Positions 1-12,620 of a DNA stretch of 64,000 bases are shown here, piece after piece (the stretch's first letter is position 1; the number at the start of each line of letters is the position of its first letter). Below the pieces are notes generated by a model. The model was not told where the DNA came from. It ran no database searches and saw nothing but the letters and a program-made list of their open reading frames with translations. The DNA lies in NCBI RefSeq assembly GCF_905220365.1, contig NC_061137.1:12056001-12120000 (forward strand), in the 5' to 3' direction. The position numbers were made by a program, and so were the translations under genes. The stretch comes from Vanessa cardui. Lineage: Eukaryota; Arthropoda; Insecta; Lepidoptera; Nymphalidae.

Positions 1-190
1 AGTTGTCACCCTCGGCTCCGCGCGCGTTTTAGGGGTTTGGTTGTCACGTGTCAGCCTATGTCCTTCTTTGGAGTTAAAACTTGCTTCATGCCAAATTTCA
101 TCTAATTAGGTTCAGTGGTTTGGTAGTGAAAGAGGCACAAACAGAAAGTCAGACCGAGTTACTTTCATATTTAAAATATTATATTAGTAT
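1..190 (-). repeat. rep-E fragment
   Basis: Begins with a CGCGCGTTTTAGG-like edge, then TGGAGTTAAAACTTGCTTCA and TGGTAGTGAAAGAGGCACAA, a degenerate copy of a family seen several times here. It runs off the left edge. Confidence 0.6.
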
Positions 191-774
191 AGATATAGAT
201 AATACATGCGGTTTTCTGAATTTGCTGATACATTCTTTACTGTACATTAATGAGTCATATATAGGACCATAACTTATCTGGGCGGTTTCATCCCATTGGT
301 TGGCGTTACTCTCGTTACGCCGCCCTTGCGCGTCGAAATCGAAATGTTCTTTATTGAAATAGGCTCCTAAAAGCACTTTTGAATCGTCCTGGTAAAGTGT
401 TGAATTCAATGTTAAACTAGCTTGTAATAAATGTTCTATTCAACACTAAAAAACTTAAAGTAATCCCTGAGTTTAGTCCGTTCAAACCAATAAAGTGTGC
501 AGCTTTTTGGACCTAAATTACACATTTTACTTATATGTATATTATACTATATGATTTCAAAGTCAAGCAAAAGGGTACTATTAAAGTTATAGTTATAACA
601 ACAGCTGATAAACTTTAAATTTTATTAATATCTAAAAACCCCTGATTTTGCCACTGTTTCATCAGAATTCTTAGGATATTTGATAATGTGAAAGTTTATG
701 TGCTAGTATTAGTAATTAATCCTCTGACACAACTTATCCGTCAAAAAAGGATTATGAAACAATACTTAATCAAA
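191..774. other. no gene recognised
   Basis: AT-rich, short interrupted reading frames only. Nothing recognised. Confidence 0.5.
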
Positions 775-865
775 TCAAAATATACTTTATTCAAGTAGGC
801 TTTTATAAGCACGTTTAAATCGTCATTTATCAACTAGGGATTCTTGGATTTTATACGGTCTATAA
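775..865 (+). repeat. rep-D fragment
   Basis: Partial copy with CTTTATTCAAGTAGGCTTTT followed by ATAAGCACG and AATCGTCATTTATCAACTA; it breaks off after about 90 bases. Confidence 0.6.
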
Positions 866-869
866 GGTA

Positions 870-1005
870 AGAATTGAACCCCGAGACTCACAGCGCGAAA
901 CGCCTAGAGATCTAAACGGTAAGTAGATACCAGATAACGGTATACAAACCCGGATACCCGAGCTACGGTAAACACAAACCGTTGAGCTATTGCGGCTTGG
1001 AGCTT
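870..1005 (-). repeat. possible tRNA-derived SINE or tRNA-like relic
   Basis: On the minus strand a box A-like AATAGCTCAACGG is followed about 100 bases later by a box B-like GGGGTTCAATTC. The spacing is too wide for a tRNA gene. No other full copy in the window. Confidence 0.3.
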
Positions 1006-1279
1006 CAAATATTTGTTTTGAAAAATGCAAAATAGGTTACACAAGGGGATTCTGAACCAACGAAATTAAAGGCACAAGGGATCACAATATGCACAACATT
1101 ATAAATACTTAGACTTTATACAACAATTTTTACTTGTTAGTTAAAAATGCTATTGAAATGAAACTAAAAACATGATATTATTACGATTTTTGTGTTTGAG
1201 TTTGGGGTGCAAATACAAAGACTAAAAATATAAACATATTGGCCAAAGGCTTCTTTTTTTCGTACAGGGGTTCTAATGC

Positions 1280-1440
1280 TGTTTGGTGCATGCATGTCCA
1301 GCACGAGATGAATTAAACCCACCACCATATTTTCAACCGCAAAGCTGCAACACTTAGTATTATTATGTTCCGAAGGTGTTTTGGCGGATTAGCGAGTCAG
1401 TGTGACTACTACTACACAAGGTTAGGTCTACTACTTAGGT
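1280..1440 (-). repeat. degenerate SINE-B and rep-C remnants
   Basis: A CAGCACGAGATGAATTAAA stretch resembles the SINE-B tail. The next 100 bases (ACCACCATATTTTCAACCGC .. TATTATGTTCCGAAGG) resemble a decayed rep-C. Confidence 0.4.
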
Positions 1441-2196
1441 TGTTGGCTCATTGGCTACGTCAGGAATTTAAAAAAAAAAATACGGCGACCAATAGATAAT
1501 GATGAATTACTATCTGTTGGCCTACTTGGCTACATATGTAATAATAAAATACTCGGCATATCAACCCCGAGATCTACAACCACACATGCAAAATACGACT
1601 CTTAACTTGAAAAAAACCTAAAGTCCTACTATATAGGTACTTATACTAATACTACATACTTGCATGCAGTTTAATTAAATTCGGTTTACTCTTAAGCACG
1701 ATACGTTTAGACGAAAGCTTATATCCAAACAGGCTTAAGTGTAATTTGTATACAAATCGGAATGGTTCCGAGGGACCGATAAGACATGGGTTCCGTCGGT
1801 TCCCCCACAGAGCTGTGACATTACTTATTCATAGAAACATCGTTATAATTAAGTTAAGGGGGATTAGCTTGTTTGAAACGCAATTTCGTCTTTGATTTCG
1901 TTTGTACTTATATTTTGGTAATATAAATGTTTATATCTTTAGAATATGATTTTAGGAGATTTCTTTATAGAAAACAAGAACATTTTTGATGGTAACTTCA
2001 TAGCTTGATAGTATAGCTTTGTACTAAACGTGAAATCCTTGTTTTATTATGTTTTACAAGCAATACCATTGTAGTCAATGTCGTTGTAGTCAGGTAGTCT
2101 CATTTAGAAGAGGTCCAGCGATAGATGTGCAGAAAATTAAAGTCGATTCTTGATTGCAATTTACTATTTGTTTACAATTTTATACAATTAAGTAAG

Positions 2197-2495
2197 TTTT
2201 TTTTTTATGGTATAGGTTGGCGGACGAGCATATGGGCCACCTGATGGTAAGTGGTCACCATCGCCCATAGACATTAACGCGGTAAGAATTATTAACTATT
2301 CCTTACATCGTCAATGTGCCACCAACCTTGGGAACTAAGATGTTATGTCCCTTGTGCCTGTAGTTACACTGGCTCACTCACCCTTCAGACCGGAACACAA
2401 CAATACTGAGTACTGTTGTTTGGCGGTAGAATAACTGATGAGTGGGTGGTACCTACCCAGACGGGCTTGCACAAAGCCCTACCACCAAGTAAAAA
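2197..2495 (+). repeat. rep-C, near full length
   Basis: Contains TTGGCGGACGAGCATATGGG, CACCTGATGGTAAGTGG and ends GGGCTTGCACAAAGCCCTAC. Matches the copies at 30613-30900 and 63640-63903 at high identity. Confidence 0.85.
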
Positions 2496-2499
2496 AGTT

Positions 2500-2690
2500 T
2501 GCGGTTTGGCTCGCTTTTTAGGGTGTTATTTGCCACGTATCAGGCAAAAACGTTACCTATGTACTTTCTTGGAGTTCAAGTTTGCTTCATACCAAATTCT
2601 ATCAAATTCGTTTCAGCTGTTCGGTTGTGAAAGAGCGACAGACAGACAAAGTTATTTTGACATTTATAATATTAATATAGATATGTAGAT
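2500..2690 (-). repeat. rep-E fragment
   Basis: Directly abuts rep-C. Has TTGGAGTTCAAGTTTGCTTC and GGTTGTGAAAGAGCGACAGA, the usual rep-E core. Confidence 0.65.
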
Positions 2691-2699
2691 TAATAATGA

Positions 2700-3530
2700 T
2701 TTACATTAATAATGATTGTCATTTGTTAACACTGTATTAGATGCGATATATAGTTAAATATATATAATTAAGTATTAATCCCTTAGTTAAATAGCTTACA
2801 GTTAACATAATACCATTAATTCATTTAGTCTAAAATATCGCAAGGGAATATAATCGTCACATCGAAATTTATACCAAAGAACAATAAACTGCATCTGAAT
2901 ACAACAAACCTTCGACATAAAGCGTTAGCGGACGTCTCGTGTCATCGACACGGACCATTCATGAAGTGTGACGTCACATCCGGCGCGTGCGCATCGCGGC
3001 CCAAGTACGGTGCAATAAACGCGATACGAGTTATATTTATGAAATTGTGTTTTAATTGAAATATTTTTACATTTTTAAGCTATAAGCTAGCTTAACTTTT
3101 TTCATGTAATTAATATTAACACAAGTATTATTATCATAAACTTGTTAATATATAAGGAAAAATTATTATTAATTATTAATTACAAAATGAATGAGAAAAT
3201 TCTAAGGTTTCTTGAATATTAAATAAAACATCCCCTTACTTTTCTATATATTGTAAGTACGTACATATAAACTTACGTAATATTTATATATATATGTATA
3301 TATTATATGTATAATTCTTACACAATATTCGATCCATCGATTATTTTAATAAGAATGAGATACACAAGGAAAAGATTATTTGAAACACGAATAATTTACT
3401 ATTTAAAAAAATAAGAATAATCTGCCTTCGTGTCCGAAACAGATGTACCATAAGAAGTTGAGTTCCCTACCATGATTTTCAATGGTACCATTCTAGCTGT
3501 GACGAACTTTATGTATTTACAACTTAGAAT
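2700..3530. other. no gene recognised; GC patch with CRE palindrome
   Basis: AT-rich apart from 2930-3020, which carries several CpGs and TGTGACGTCACA centred at 2973. No reading frame of interest. Confidence 0.4.
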
Positions 3531-3534
3531 AATC

Positions 3535-3880
3535 ATCCTCATCCTCCTGCCCTTATCCCAATATTATTTGGGGTCAGCGCAGCATGTCTTCTCCTTCCAT
3601 ACTTCTTTGTCAGACGTCATCTCACAAGTAACATTCCTTCTAACCATATCCTCTTTCACACAATCCATCTATAGTTTCCTTGGTCGTCCTCTACCTCTAT
3701 ATCAATCCACATCCATGCCCAAGGCTTTTCTCACAATATGTTCCTCATTCCTCCGCATTACATGCCCATACCATGATAGCCGCCTTCCACATAACTTCTC
3801 GGCTCATTCCTTACTCTATCCATTCGCGTTTCTCTTAGCATTCTCAAAGCTCAATATCTGTCACACATAGTCCGATCAGA
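3535..3880 (-). mobile_element. RTE-type LINE 3' fragment
   Basis: Same sequence as the 3' part of the LINE at 19948-20965 (GCCCTTATCCCAATATTATT, TCGTCCTCTACCTCTATATC). On the minus strand this is the 3' end of the coding region plus 3' UTR. 5' truncated, with frame breaks. Confidence 0.75.
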
Positions 3881-4454
3881 CGACAATCTAACATGAGAGT
3901 ATATATCACGCGATGTTAAAGGCTTGGTTTCGAGCTGCTAAGCATACAAAACCGTTAACTCACGATCCGTTTAAGCCACTTGATTAACCTTATAACAGCT
4001 ATCTAACTGCACAAGACCCTGCTACTCTATTTGATTCTAAAATTAAACGAATTAACCAAATTCTATGTAATTGATTAAAATGAATACAAATTATGTCTGG
4101 GACATTTGGAATTGTTCTCGATAAGATCCACACGATAAATACCTACCCAGCAGGCGCATCCCAGTGGTTGGTGTAAAAAAATATTTTTTGTAAAACAATG
4201 GTTCAAAATTGTTTATATAAGTGAATATAGAATACTATAACTCAGTTTTTGATTTAGTAGTCAAACTCAAACTCAAACTCGTGAGTTGTCTGATGTAATA
4301 AGAAGTAACAAGTAACTTAGACAATAACAATAATTTTTTTGTTAAATACAAACGCACGGCGTCACAGGCACAACTAACACTAAATAGAAATCAATAAATA
4401 AAACGCCCCTATCATTCTTATCCTTTTTATGTAAAGGATTCTATTTGTTTATCA

Positions 4455-4830
4455 ACCGACTTCAAAAAGGAGGAGGTTATCAATTCGTCTGTATTTTTTT
4501 TTTTGTTACCTCATAACTTTTTACTGGGTGGACCGATTTTGATAATTTTTTTTTTGTTTGAAAGGTAGTGCTTCCCGTGGGGACCCATTTTTTTTTTTTT
4601 TTTGGTATCCGTATGAAAACGACAGAAGTCTTAAATTTGCATTATGTATGTGCGCGATAAATAGGTGAATAACTCAAAATTGGTTCGCAAAATTTTGATG
4701 ATTCTTTTTTTATTATAAAGGATATACTTTAAGGGTAGTTTGGTGAAAGTTTGGTAGGGTTCTGTGCATAGGATCCATCACAAATTAAGGGAACGGGAGG
4801 GAACGGAACAATTCTGAGGAGCACGTTAGC
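4455..4830. repeat. interspersed repeat with GACTTCAAAAAGGAGGAGG edge
   Basis: Sharp start at AACCGACTTCAAAAAGGAGG, then poly-T tracts and ACTGGGTGGACCGATTTTGA. This layout is common for lepidopteran non-autonomous repeats; a second ACCGACTTCAAAC edge occurs at 5571. Class not determined. Confidence 0.45.
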
Positions 4831-4924
4831 GATCCTCGGTCGAATCTTTTATTTATATGTTATTTGGATATTTGAATCACCTTCCATAATGTGGTTATGT
4901 TTATGTAATTGTCATAATCGAATA

Positions 4925-5195
4925 TTATAATCAAGTAGCGACCCGCCCCGACTTCTCACGGGTGCAATACTGATACTAAATATACTAAAGAATTTGTTTA
5001 TTTACGACATCACATTGCAAACTTCTAAAATTGTCAGTGTTTCTTTACTATATTGTTCATTTATTATATACACAAACCTTCCCCTTGAATAACACTATCT
5101 ATTAAAAAAACCGCATCAAAATCCGTTGCGTAGTTTTAAAGATATAGGGACAGAGAAAGCGACTTTGTTTTGTACTATGTATTGACGGAACTCCT
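4925..5195 (+). repeat. rep-H copy
   Basis: Contains CTTCTAAAATTGTCAGTG, TCAAAATCCGTTGCGTAGTT and GGGACAGAGAAAGCGACTTT. Shared with 6650-6845, 7080-7350 and, inverted, 46190-46440; probably a LINE 3' end. Confidence 0.65.
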
Positions 5196-5579
5196 AAACG
5201 ACTTACAGTTAGGGTGCGATTTGGGGCAGAATTTCTTACTGTCTTTAATCAAATTTTGTGTATATGATGTGATGTCATATGATGTACGACATAGCATACG
5301 AATAACTCTTTTGCAAAGATTTTTTATTGAGGTCGATTACAACTCTTTCGAGGGTGGTACCTTGTAGTATATGCCGCATGACGTATTAAAACCATATTTC
5401 GAAAGTGTATTTTTGCTTTATTCAAAAGTTTCTTTTGAAATTGTCCCCGAAGTTATTTCTGATTCATATTAAAGGCACGCTTAATCTATCCATATTAAGA
5501 AAAAATTGTTAGTCTACATAAGCTTCACTTAAAATCAAAAAATAAATAAAAATTTTAACAAAAAGAAAAACCGACTTCA

Positions 5580-6480
5580 AACAAAACACTATTTTAAAAC
5601 AAATAAAAATGCACTAAAAAGTAATAATAATAATTGCCTATTTAACATATTTTTAGAGTCCTCCTAGGTAAAATGAAATGAAAAATATTACACTACTTAA
5701 AAGTCAATTTACGATTATATAATGCAGTTATAGTTATTGTTATATTTGGAGCCGGCGTCAGCCACGGGCACAAGCCTCAACAATCAAAAGAAAGAAGCGA
5801 TACGAGCCCCTTGATTAACCCAGTATATTATCGTATGAAAGGTAATTTTTAAGAAATATATTATAGGGATATATAGGGTTTTCTTGGCTGCTTAGCTTAT
5901 ATCGATAGTTCAAATATTGATTTGACTGTTTGAAGGAGAAACTGTTGTCTGTAATATGCAATATATAATCCTAAATAAACTAAACAAATTCCTTTATAGT
6001 AATTAAGAATAGATTAAACGCCAAGATATGGGTCTTCAGTTTTAAGACAATTTTATGTCACAACTTCATTTCTAATTTGATATATAATATGCTAACTTAC
6101 ATTGCCTAAATATGATAGTAGTATGGGATTAATGACAGCTTAATTAATCCTTGGACTATAGTTTCATATAGATGCTATAATACACGCGGTATAGGCTAGG
6201 GGGCTAGATAATATCGCCAATGTCACTCACATCGGAGAAGACTAGGAATTAAATTTAATTTGGAAATAAAGCGACGATAAGTAAATAATTAAAGATATCA
6301 TACCCAATAATAGCACATTACAATCGTTTTTATGTATAATAGAGTCAAATTCAGACGAAATTCGAAATTTTTCTTGAAAAAAATTAGAATCCAGACGATT
6401 ACATACTAACGTACAACGGGGCTCAATATTATGACTGCCCTCAGACTAGACGTGGAGAGAGGTTTGGAGGAAGCTAGTCG
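5580..6480. other. no gene recognised
   Basis: AT-rich, no coding signal, no repeat recognised apart from a short hit at the right edge. Confidence 0.4.
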
Positions 6481-6488
6481 ACACATAG

Positions 6489-6612
6489 AGCTGAGCTGGC
6501 CCAGTGGTTAGAACGCGTGCATCTTAACTTATGACTTCGAGTTCAATCCCAGGCAAGCACCACTACATATATGTGCTGAATTTGTGTTTATAATTCATCT
6601 CGTGCAATGATT
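6489..6612 (+). repeat. SINE-B head fragment
   Basis: Box A-like CTGGCCCAGTGGTTAGAACG and box B-like GAGTTCAATCCCAGG, then CTCGTGCAATGA, where the copy ends. 5' half only. Confidence 0.7.
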
Positions 6613-6649
6613 ATTTATTATTATATTAATTACATTAATTAATTATTAA

Positions 6650-6845
6650 TTACAGTATAAACTTTAAAATTATCAGTATTTCTTTACTAAATTTTCCATG
6701 TATTATATATTAAAACAATTTCCTCGAATCACTCTATCTATTTAAAAAAAAACTACATCAAAACCCGCTGCGTAGTTTTAAAGATTTAAGCATACATATG
6801 GCTATAGGGACAGAGAAAACGACTTTGTTTTATACAATGTAGTGA
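6650..6845 (+). repeat. rep-H copy
   Basis: ACATCAAAACCCGCTGCGTA and AGAAAACGACTTTGTTTTAT. Ends at the same point as the neighbouring copies. Confidence 0.65.
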
Positions 6846-7079
6846 TTAAATTAATTAAATACATGTATGAAATAAACAAACGCGTTTCATTGTATTCATA
6901 CGAACGAGTATTACTTAAGGCATTTGTCCTGTTTTAGGAAGCTCTTAGCCTCCGTGAATCGACCTCTTTGTGACGTCAGATTATTGCCCGATTAGGAACA
7001 TGAAAGTCTTGCTGAGGCTGTCTTTATTTGTTATTATATCTTTTCTTTTCTCACATAACGGTTTGCCTTTTGTCTTTAT

Positions 7080-7350
7080 ATTACAAACAAGCGATCCACA
7101 CCGGCTTCGCACGGGTTCAATGCTGATACAAAATATACTACAGATTTTTTTATATTTATAACATTACATTATAAACTTCTAAAATTGTCAGTGTTTCTTT
7201 ACTATAACGTCCATGTATTATATACAAAACCCTCTCGAATCACTCTATCTATTAAAAGAAACCCCATCAAAATCCGTTGCGTAATTTCAAAGATCTAAAC
7301 ATATATATGAACAGACAGCGGTAAGCGACATTGTTTTATACTATGTAATG
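7080..7350 (+). repeat. rep-H copy
   Basis: Fuller copy beginning near CACCGGCTTCGCACGGG and ending GCGACATTGTTTTATACTAT. Third copy within 2.5 kb. Confidence 0.65.
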
Positions 7351-7561
7351 ATAATGATAGCATTCAGAGCACCCAGATATTTCGTTCGATAAAGCTCATA
7401 TGAAGTCACGAATCCTAAAAATTAGATCATGCTAATGTATTGCTATAATTTTTTTAGGACTTAGCGTAACCTTTCTGATATTTTATAATTATTTTAATCA
7501 CTCAACTAAGGGTTTCATAATGTTTGAAATTTATAATTAATAATTTATATTTATTGTCCAT

Positions 7562-7795
7562 ATCAAATCAAATCAAAATAAACTTTATTCAAGTAGACTT
7601 ATACAAGCACTGTTGAACCGACATTTTACAATTAAGTGAAGCTACCACCGGTTCGGATAGTAGATTCTACCGAGAAGAACCGGCGAGAAACTCAGTAGTT
7701 ACTCTTTTTTAACATTTAAAAAAGACAAAATCATGTTAGTGAAATACAATTATTTAAATTAATATATCCTGCTTGGAAGTCAACAGGTATTAATA
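7562..7795 (+). repeat. rep-D, near full length
   Basis: AACTTTATTCAAGTAGACTT, GAAGCTACCACCGGTTCGGA and TGCTTGGAAGTCAACAGG in order. Confidence 0.75.
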
Positions 7796-8304
7796 TGACT
7801 TAATAATGGCGAACTGATTAAATTTCACAAAAATCAAGATTCTAACAGATCCTGAGATTATCAATATTGCTACGCTGCAGAGCAATTATCAATCAATCAA
7901 TCAATCAATACACCAGTACCATTACTAAAAACTAACGCATTAAAATAACATAAATAAAATTTATAAGAAAGATACTTTAAAGACACGGCCTGCTCATCTG
8001 TGGAGATAGAGTTATACGAAAACAGAAAACAAGCTAACAAAAGTTAACTCAATAACGACGTGACGTCACACGGAGGTACTGGCAATTCGCATGCGTGTCA
8101 GGCTTGCTACACAAACGCATTTGTTTTATCTGCAACTATTATTAACTCTATTTCAGCCTTGTTTATCCGTAAGTGTTTTGTTATTCTTTGTTAAATATTG
8201 GTGGGCAAACACAACATTCTAAATTTGAATTCTAATTATTTTTTAGCGTGATTCACACTGCAGATCTTTCTTTCTCTCAGGTTTACTGTTAAAACAACTT
8301 AAGT

Positions 8305-8530
8305 ATTCAAAAATCAAAATCAAAATAAACTTTATTCAAGTAGGCTTATATAAGCACTTTTGAATCGTCATTTAACAATTAAGTGAAACTACCACCGGTT
8401 CAGAACCGGCAAGAAAGTCAGTAGTTAATCTTTTTCAATATTTAAAAATACAATCATATTAGTTAAATACAATTATATATGTATGTAATGTATCCTGCCT
8501 GGAAGTCAACAGGTATTAATTTCACGCTTT
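8305..8530 (+). repeat. rep-D copy
   Basis: AACTTTATTCAAGTAGGCTT through CTGGAAGTCAACAGGTATTA. A short internal deletion has removed the middle of the CCGGTTCGGAAAGTAGATT segment. Abuts the split SINE-A. Confidence 0.75.
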
Positions 8531-9310
8531 TTTCAACATCACATACATTACTCTGATCCAGTGTTGGGCATTAATCAAGCAATTGTTAATTATTTTATTA
8601 ATTGACTAAAAAAGTAATTGCAATTAAATTAATTACAATTAAATTAATCGCAATTACACTTTTAATTGCACCTTGCAATTAAATTAATTTGATTAACGTA
8701 TGTCAATTGCAACTTACAATTAAAATAATTGCAATTAACTTTTTTAGTTGTTTTATAAAACAATTAAAACTAACAATTAACTTTATACATCAAAATGTAA
8801 TTAGTAAATTTTTAGGAAAATTAAGCTAAGAAAATAAGTATTAGACTTCAGACGAATAAAAATGTGGTCAAAGACTCTAAGTTTTAAGCTTATTTTTTCT
8901 AAATGTCTCCTTCCACAGAAAAAAAGTGTTTATTTTTATATTATATAATATAAAGTTGCATTAATAAATATTTCTTCAGCGTAGGTATAAAACAAAAACA
9001 TTTCAAGTCGTCGTTTTCGCTCAAGTCTTTATATTTTACAGCAGTATTTTTAATTGTTATTTTTAATTAAAATTAACAAAACAATTAAAAATTAATTAAT
9101 TGTTAATTGTTACTAATACAGTTAACAATTAAATAATTGTTAGTTGTGATTTTCCACAATTACAATTGATTAATTGTTAACTGTAGTAGTAACAATTAAC
9201 AATTAATTAATTGTTAATCTTTAATTTTAATTGCAATTAAAATTTGCCCAACACTGCTCTGATCCCAATTTGTGTTAAGGAAAATCAGAAGTAATGATAC
9301 TCATATGTAT
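8531..9310 (-). repeat. SINE-A tail split by a TIR element
   Basis: The left part, ACATCACATACATTACTCTG ATC, and the right part, CTCTGATCCCAATTTGTG then GGAAAATCAGAAGTAATG, form one SINE-A tail once the element 8559-9256 is removed. Confidence 0.75.
8559..9256. mobile_element. non-autonomous hAT-like foldback element
   Basis: Ends CAGTGTTGGGCA and TGCCCAACACTG are exact inverted repeats, and the 8-bp CTCTGATC is duplicated at 8551-8558 and 9257-9264. The interior is mostly AATTAATTG/CAATTA tracts in both directions that would fold into long hairpins. It has no coding capacity. The 8-bp target duplication suggests hAT mobilisation. Confidence 0.85.
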
Positions 9311-10590
9311 ACCTCGTACATATATGGTGGTTTTTATTCGTTATATGTCGATAATGTAAAAAATAATAACGAAGCGGCCAACTAATATCTAGTTATTAAA
9401 AAAATTAGTGTAATATAAAGTGATATACTTTTATACATAACAAAAATTTAATATATGTATTTATTTATTTAAACTTAATTGCACAACTATTTAACAAAAA
9501 ATAAATTGAGCAAAAGGCGGGCTTAAAGCTATATAGCCTTATCTACCAGCCAACCTTAGCACATGCAAGAAAGAGCGTACAGTAGATGCATAAAGCCATC
9601 CCTATATTGAATTACATTACACATACATACATATATACACACATATATATATAAACATACACACACTTACATAAATATATATTATAAATATATACATATA
9701 ACATACATTTAATAATATACTAATGATAAAGTAACAAAATGTTAACAATAATACTAAAAGTACAGTGTAAATAATAACAGCTTAAATAAAAGGGAACGAA
9801 ACCAAGAAAGGCGATAAAAGCTAAGACTTATATTTCTTTAAGAGAAATTGTTTTACCTTACTTTTGAACAAATCTCTAGAGGACGTTTCTATGTAGATGA
9901 CATTCGAATATTTGACTGCATAAAGTATTTAGTAAGTAAAACGGTCCGCATTTAATGCAAGTTTCTAACAATAAGTAACATATTTAAATCAATAATCACA
10001 TCAAAACGTAATGAGCTAAGATATTACAATAAGGTAACTAGCCTTTGACATACAAACGAATACTATAGATTGAAGTTTACTACGCCTACTGGCTATTTCT
10101 GTTATGCTGAAAACTTATAAAGGTAACAAAATCTTAAATATGACAAAAAATATCACAGATTTTCGTTCGCTTGTTTTAATCAGAGCAGAGTAAACTATTT
10201 TCCCAACAAGCAATAGTTTTTCATGTCATTTAAAAAACAAGAATTACGTGTAACTCTTTATTGAATAAACCTGTCTGAACCTACTAATGATCAATATAAT
10301 ATATCGGAGATATAATATATTGGAGATCCTCATTAAACAAATATTATATAATAATGTAATACGAGCTTGACATGAAATCAATTGAAACGCCCACCGCGTT
10401 GGTCATCCAAACAATAATCAATATACCCGACGGTATTGTAAGGGGAACTCTCGATTGAAACTAAAATGTAATTAACATTCGGCCTCGCAGACAGGGGCTT
10501 GGGGACCGAGGTATAGTGTTACGTTCGATCATAGACTTACATACATAACGTTGTTGTCTGATGTGATAATATATCGAAGTGTACATTCAC
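9310..10590. other. no gene recognised
   Basis: AT-rich with (ACATAT)-like simple sequence near 9615-9720. No coding signal. Confidence 0.4.
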
Positions 10591-11057
10591 GGATACAAAT
10601 GTGTATTAATTTTATAAATGTGAAAGCAACTCTGTTTGACTGTCTGTCACTCTTTCACGACCAAACCGCTGAACCGAATTTCATTAAATTTGGTATGGAG
10701 CAAACATAAACTCCCAGGAAAGGACATAGGATACTATTTTATAAAATAATACTCTTTCTTAGAAAGAAACGCCTGGAGATAGGCTCGGGTATCCATCATA
10801 GGACACTAATTACTGTAAATTGCACATTTACAACAGCATTGTAAATCTATTTATTGAAACAGAGCAACTATGCGAGTTTCTTGCCGTTTCTTCTCGCTAG
10901 AAGCTGCTTTCCGAAACGGCGGTAGTATTTAATTGTTGACGATTCAAAAACACTTCTTTGTGAAGTTTACTTGAATAAATTGATTTGATTTGATTTTTTG
11001 CCTAAAACATGACAACTAACACCATAAAACGCGAGCAAAGCCGCGGGCAACTACTAG
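10590..11057 (+). repeat. rep-E interrupted by a rep-D-like insertion
   Basis: The left half (CTCTTTCACGACCAAACCGC to AAAGGACATAGGATACTA) and the right half (TTTGCCTAAAACATGACAAC to CCGCGGGCAACTACTAG) are contiguous in the other copies. Here 10740-10995 intervenes and carries a minus-strand rep-D variant at about 10850-10998. Confidence 0.65.
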
Positions 11058-11069
11058 ATGAATTATAAG

Positions 11070-11200
11070 TTATGGTTCATTAGTTAGGCGTGAAACTTAA
11101 TCGATAGTTTCGAGATCAAACCCTCGCAAGCACCACTGAAATTTCATGTGCTTAATTTGTGCTAAGATTTAATTTCTTGTTCGGTGAAGAAGAAAAACAT
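11070..11200 (+). repeat. degenerate SINE-B fragment
   Basis: AGATCAAACCCTCGCAAGCA and TCATGTGCTTAATTTGTGCT resemble SINE-B after box B. Confidence 0.45.
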
Positions 11201-12620
11201 TCTTAGAAATTTGGAACAGTGCGATAGATTAAACTCGACCACACTTCTCAAAATGTAGCGTAAGCTAAGCCAAGCAGTGAGAAAAAAGAAACTTTTTAAT
11301 TATTTAACGCACTGACATGCAACCGTCCATGCCACTATGCAATCTTATATGTAACGAAACAGTATCGTCTGAATATGAAATGTCATAACCGTCAAATTTT
11401 CAAAATAAATTTAAAAAACATTCTTATGATAAGATCGTATTTTTAAAGTTAAACTTCTTGAGACGTTTAGTGGATTTTACGTACGGAACAACAATTACGT
11501 GAAAACTTTAAACTACAAAGTGAATTGCGAAGGGATAAGTGAAAACATTATAGTATACTATAAATCGTGTACTACGAAGAAGCCTAACTTTTAACATGCG
11601 TGCATGACACGCCTACGGTTTTAATAACATGAGTTATACATGAACCTGGACTTCGCTTGTTAGAATCGCGAAGGATTGATATAATTCTTAGGAATCTATA
11701 CTCAGTTGTAAAGTTCACGGAATAGTGAGGTTAGTTTCTATATATTTGTTTAACAAAATCCAATCACAATGGAATTACATTGGGAGTTTTAAGGAGTAAA
11801 TAAGTATATAAGGAAGAAACTATACCACTTGATACGACGAGTAAAACAGTTAATGAATATATGAAATATAATAACATATGTTGTAAGATATAATTATATT
11901 AAATCAGTGATTTATATATATTACGAAAGCGCAATAAAATCTCCTTTCAAAGATTTGATATAGTTCATATCATATGTATGATATATTATGAACTATATCA
12001 AATTACAGATTTCGGAAAAGACCCATAAAAATTTTTTTTTAAATGACAGACAAAAAATATTTACAACAAAGCAATAGTATTTAAAAAACAAACAAAAGAA
12101 TGTCTATAAAAAAAATACAAATGAAAAAATTCCGTCCAAATCTATTTGAATTATATCATACATATTCAACTATAGATAGAAGTTATATTTTGGTGCAATT
12201 CATTCAATTAAAATAACATTTTTTGACGTTCTTTTGTTTAAATCTACATTCGTGCAACGTTCTATTTTATCAATGAAATAGACAATACACTCGCTGACGT
12301 CTCCAGTCGCCCAAGAAAGACATCAACGCAACGCAGTATCAACCATCGTTGGTATTTTTTATAATCATATACTAAGGGAAGGAAAAATACTTGCAAAACA
12401 AATAGTCGAATCGTATATAATAATACTTATTTTAGAAGGGTATATAGGAGTATATATAAGGGGCAAGTGGCACAAGTTTGTTTTCGTCTCTTTGACAGAA
12501 TGAATATACTTTTGCTCACCAAGAAGATATTTTGACGTTGACGATGAAGGGATTTTCGATCGTTTTTTTCTCGAGTCTTAGTAATCAGTAACCTGGACTA
12601 TTTATAAATAAATAAATATG
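11200..12620. other. no gene recognised; contains a long hairpin
   Basis: AT-rich sequence without coding signal; see the hairpin at 11954-12002. Confidence 0.4.
11954..12002. repeat. perfect 16-bp inverted repeat (hairpin)
   Basis: Arms TTTGATATAGTTCATA (11954-11969) and TATGAACTATATCAAA (11987-12002) with a 17-base loop. Confidence 0.7.

Noticed and set aside
8559..9256. Telomere-like or satellite AATTAATTG array
   Set aside because: Bounded by terminal inverted repeats and an 8-bp target duplication; a transposable element.
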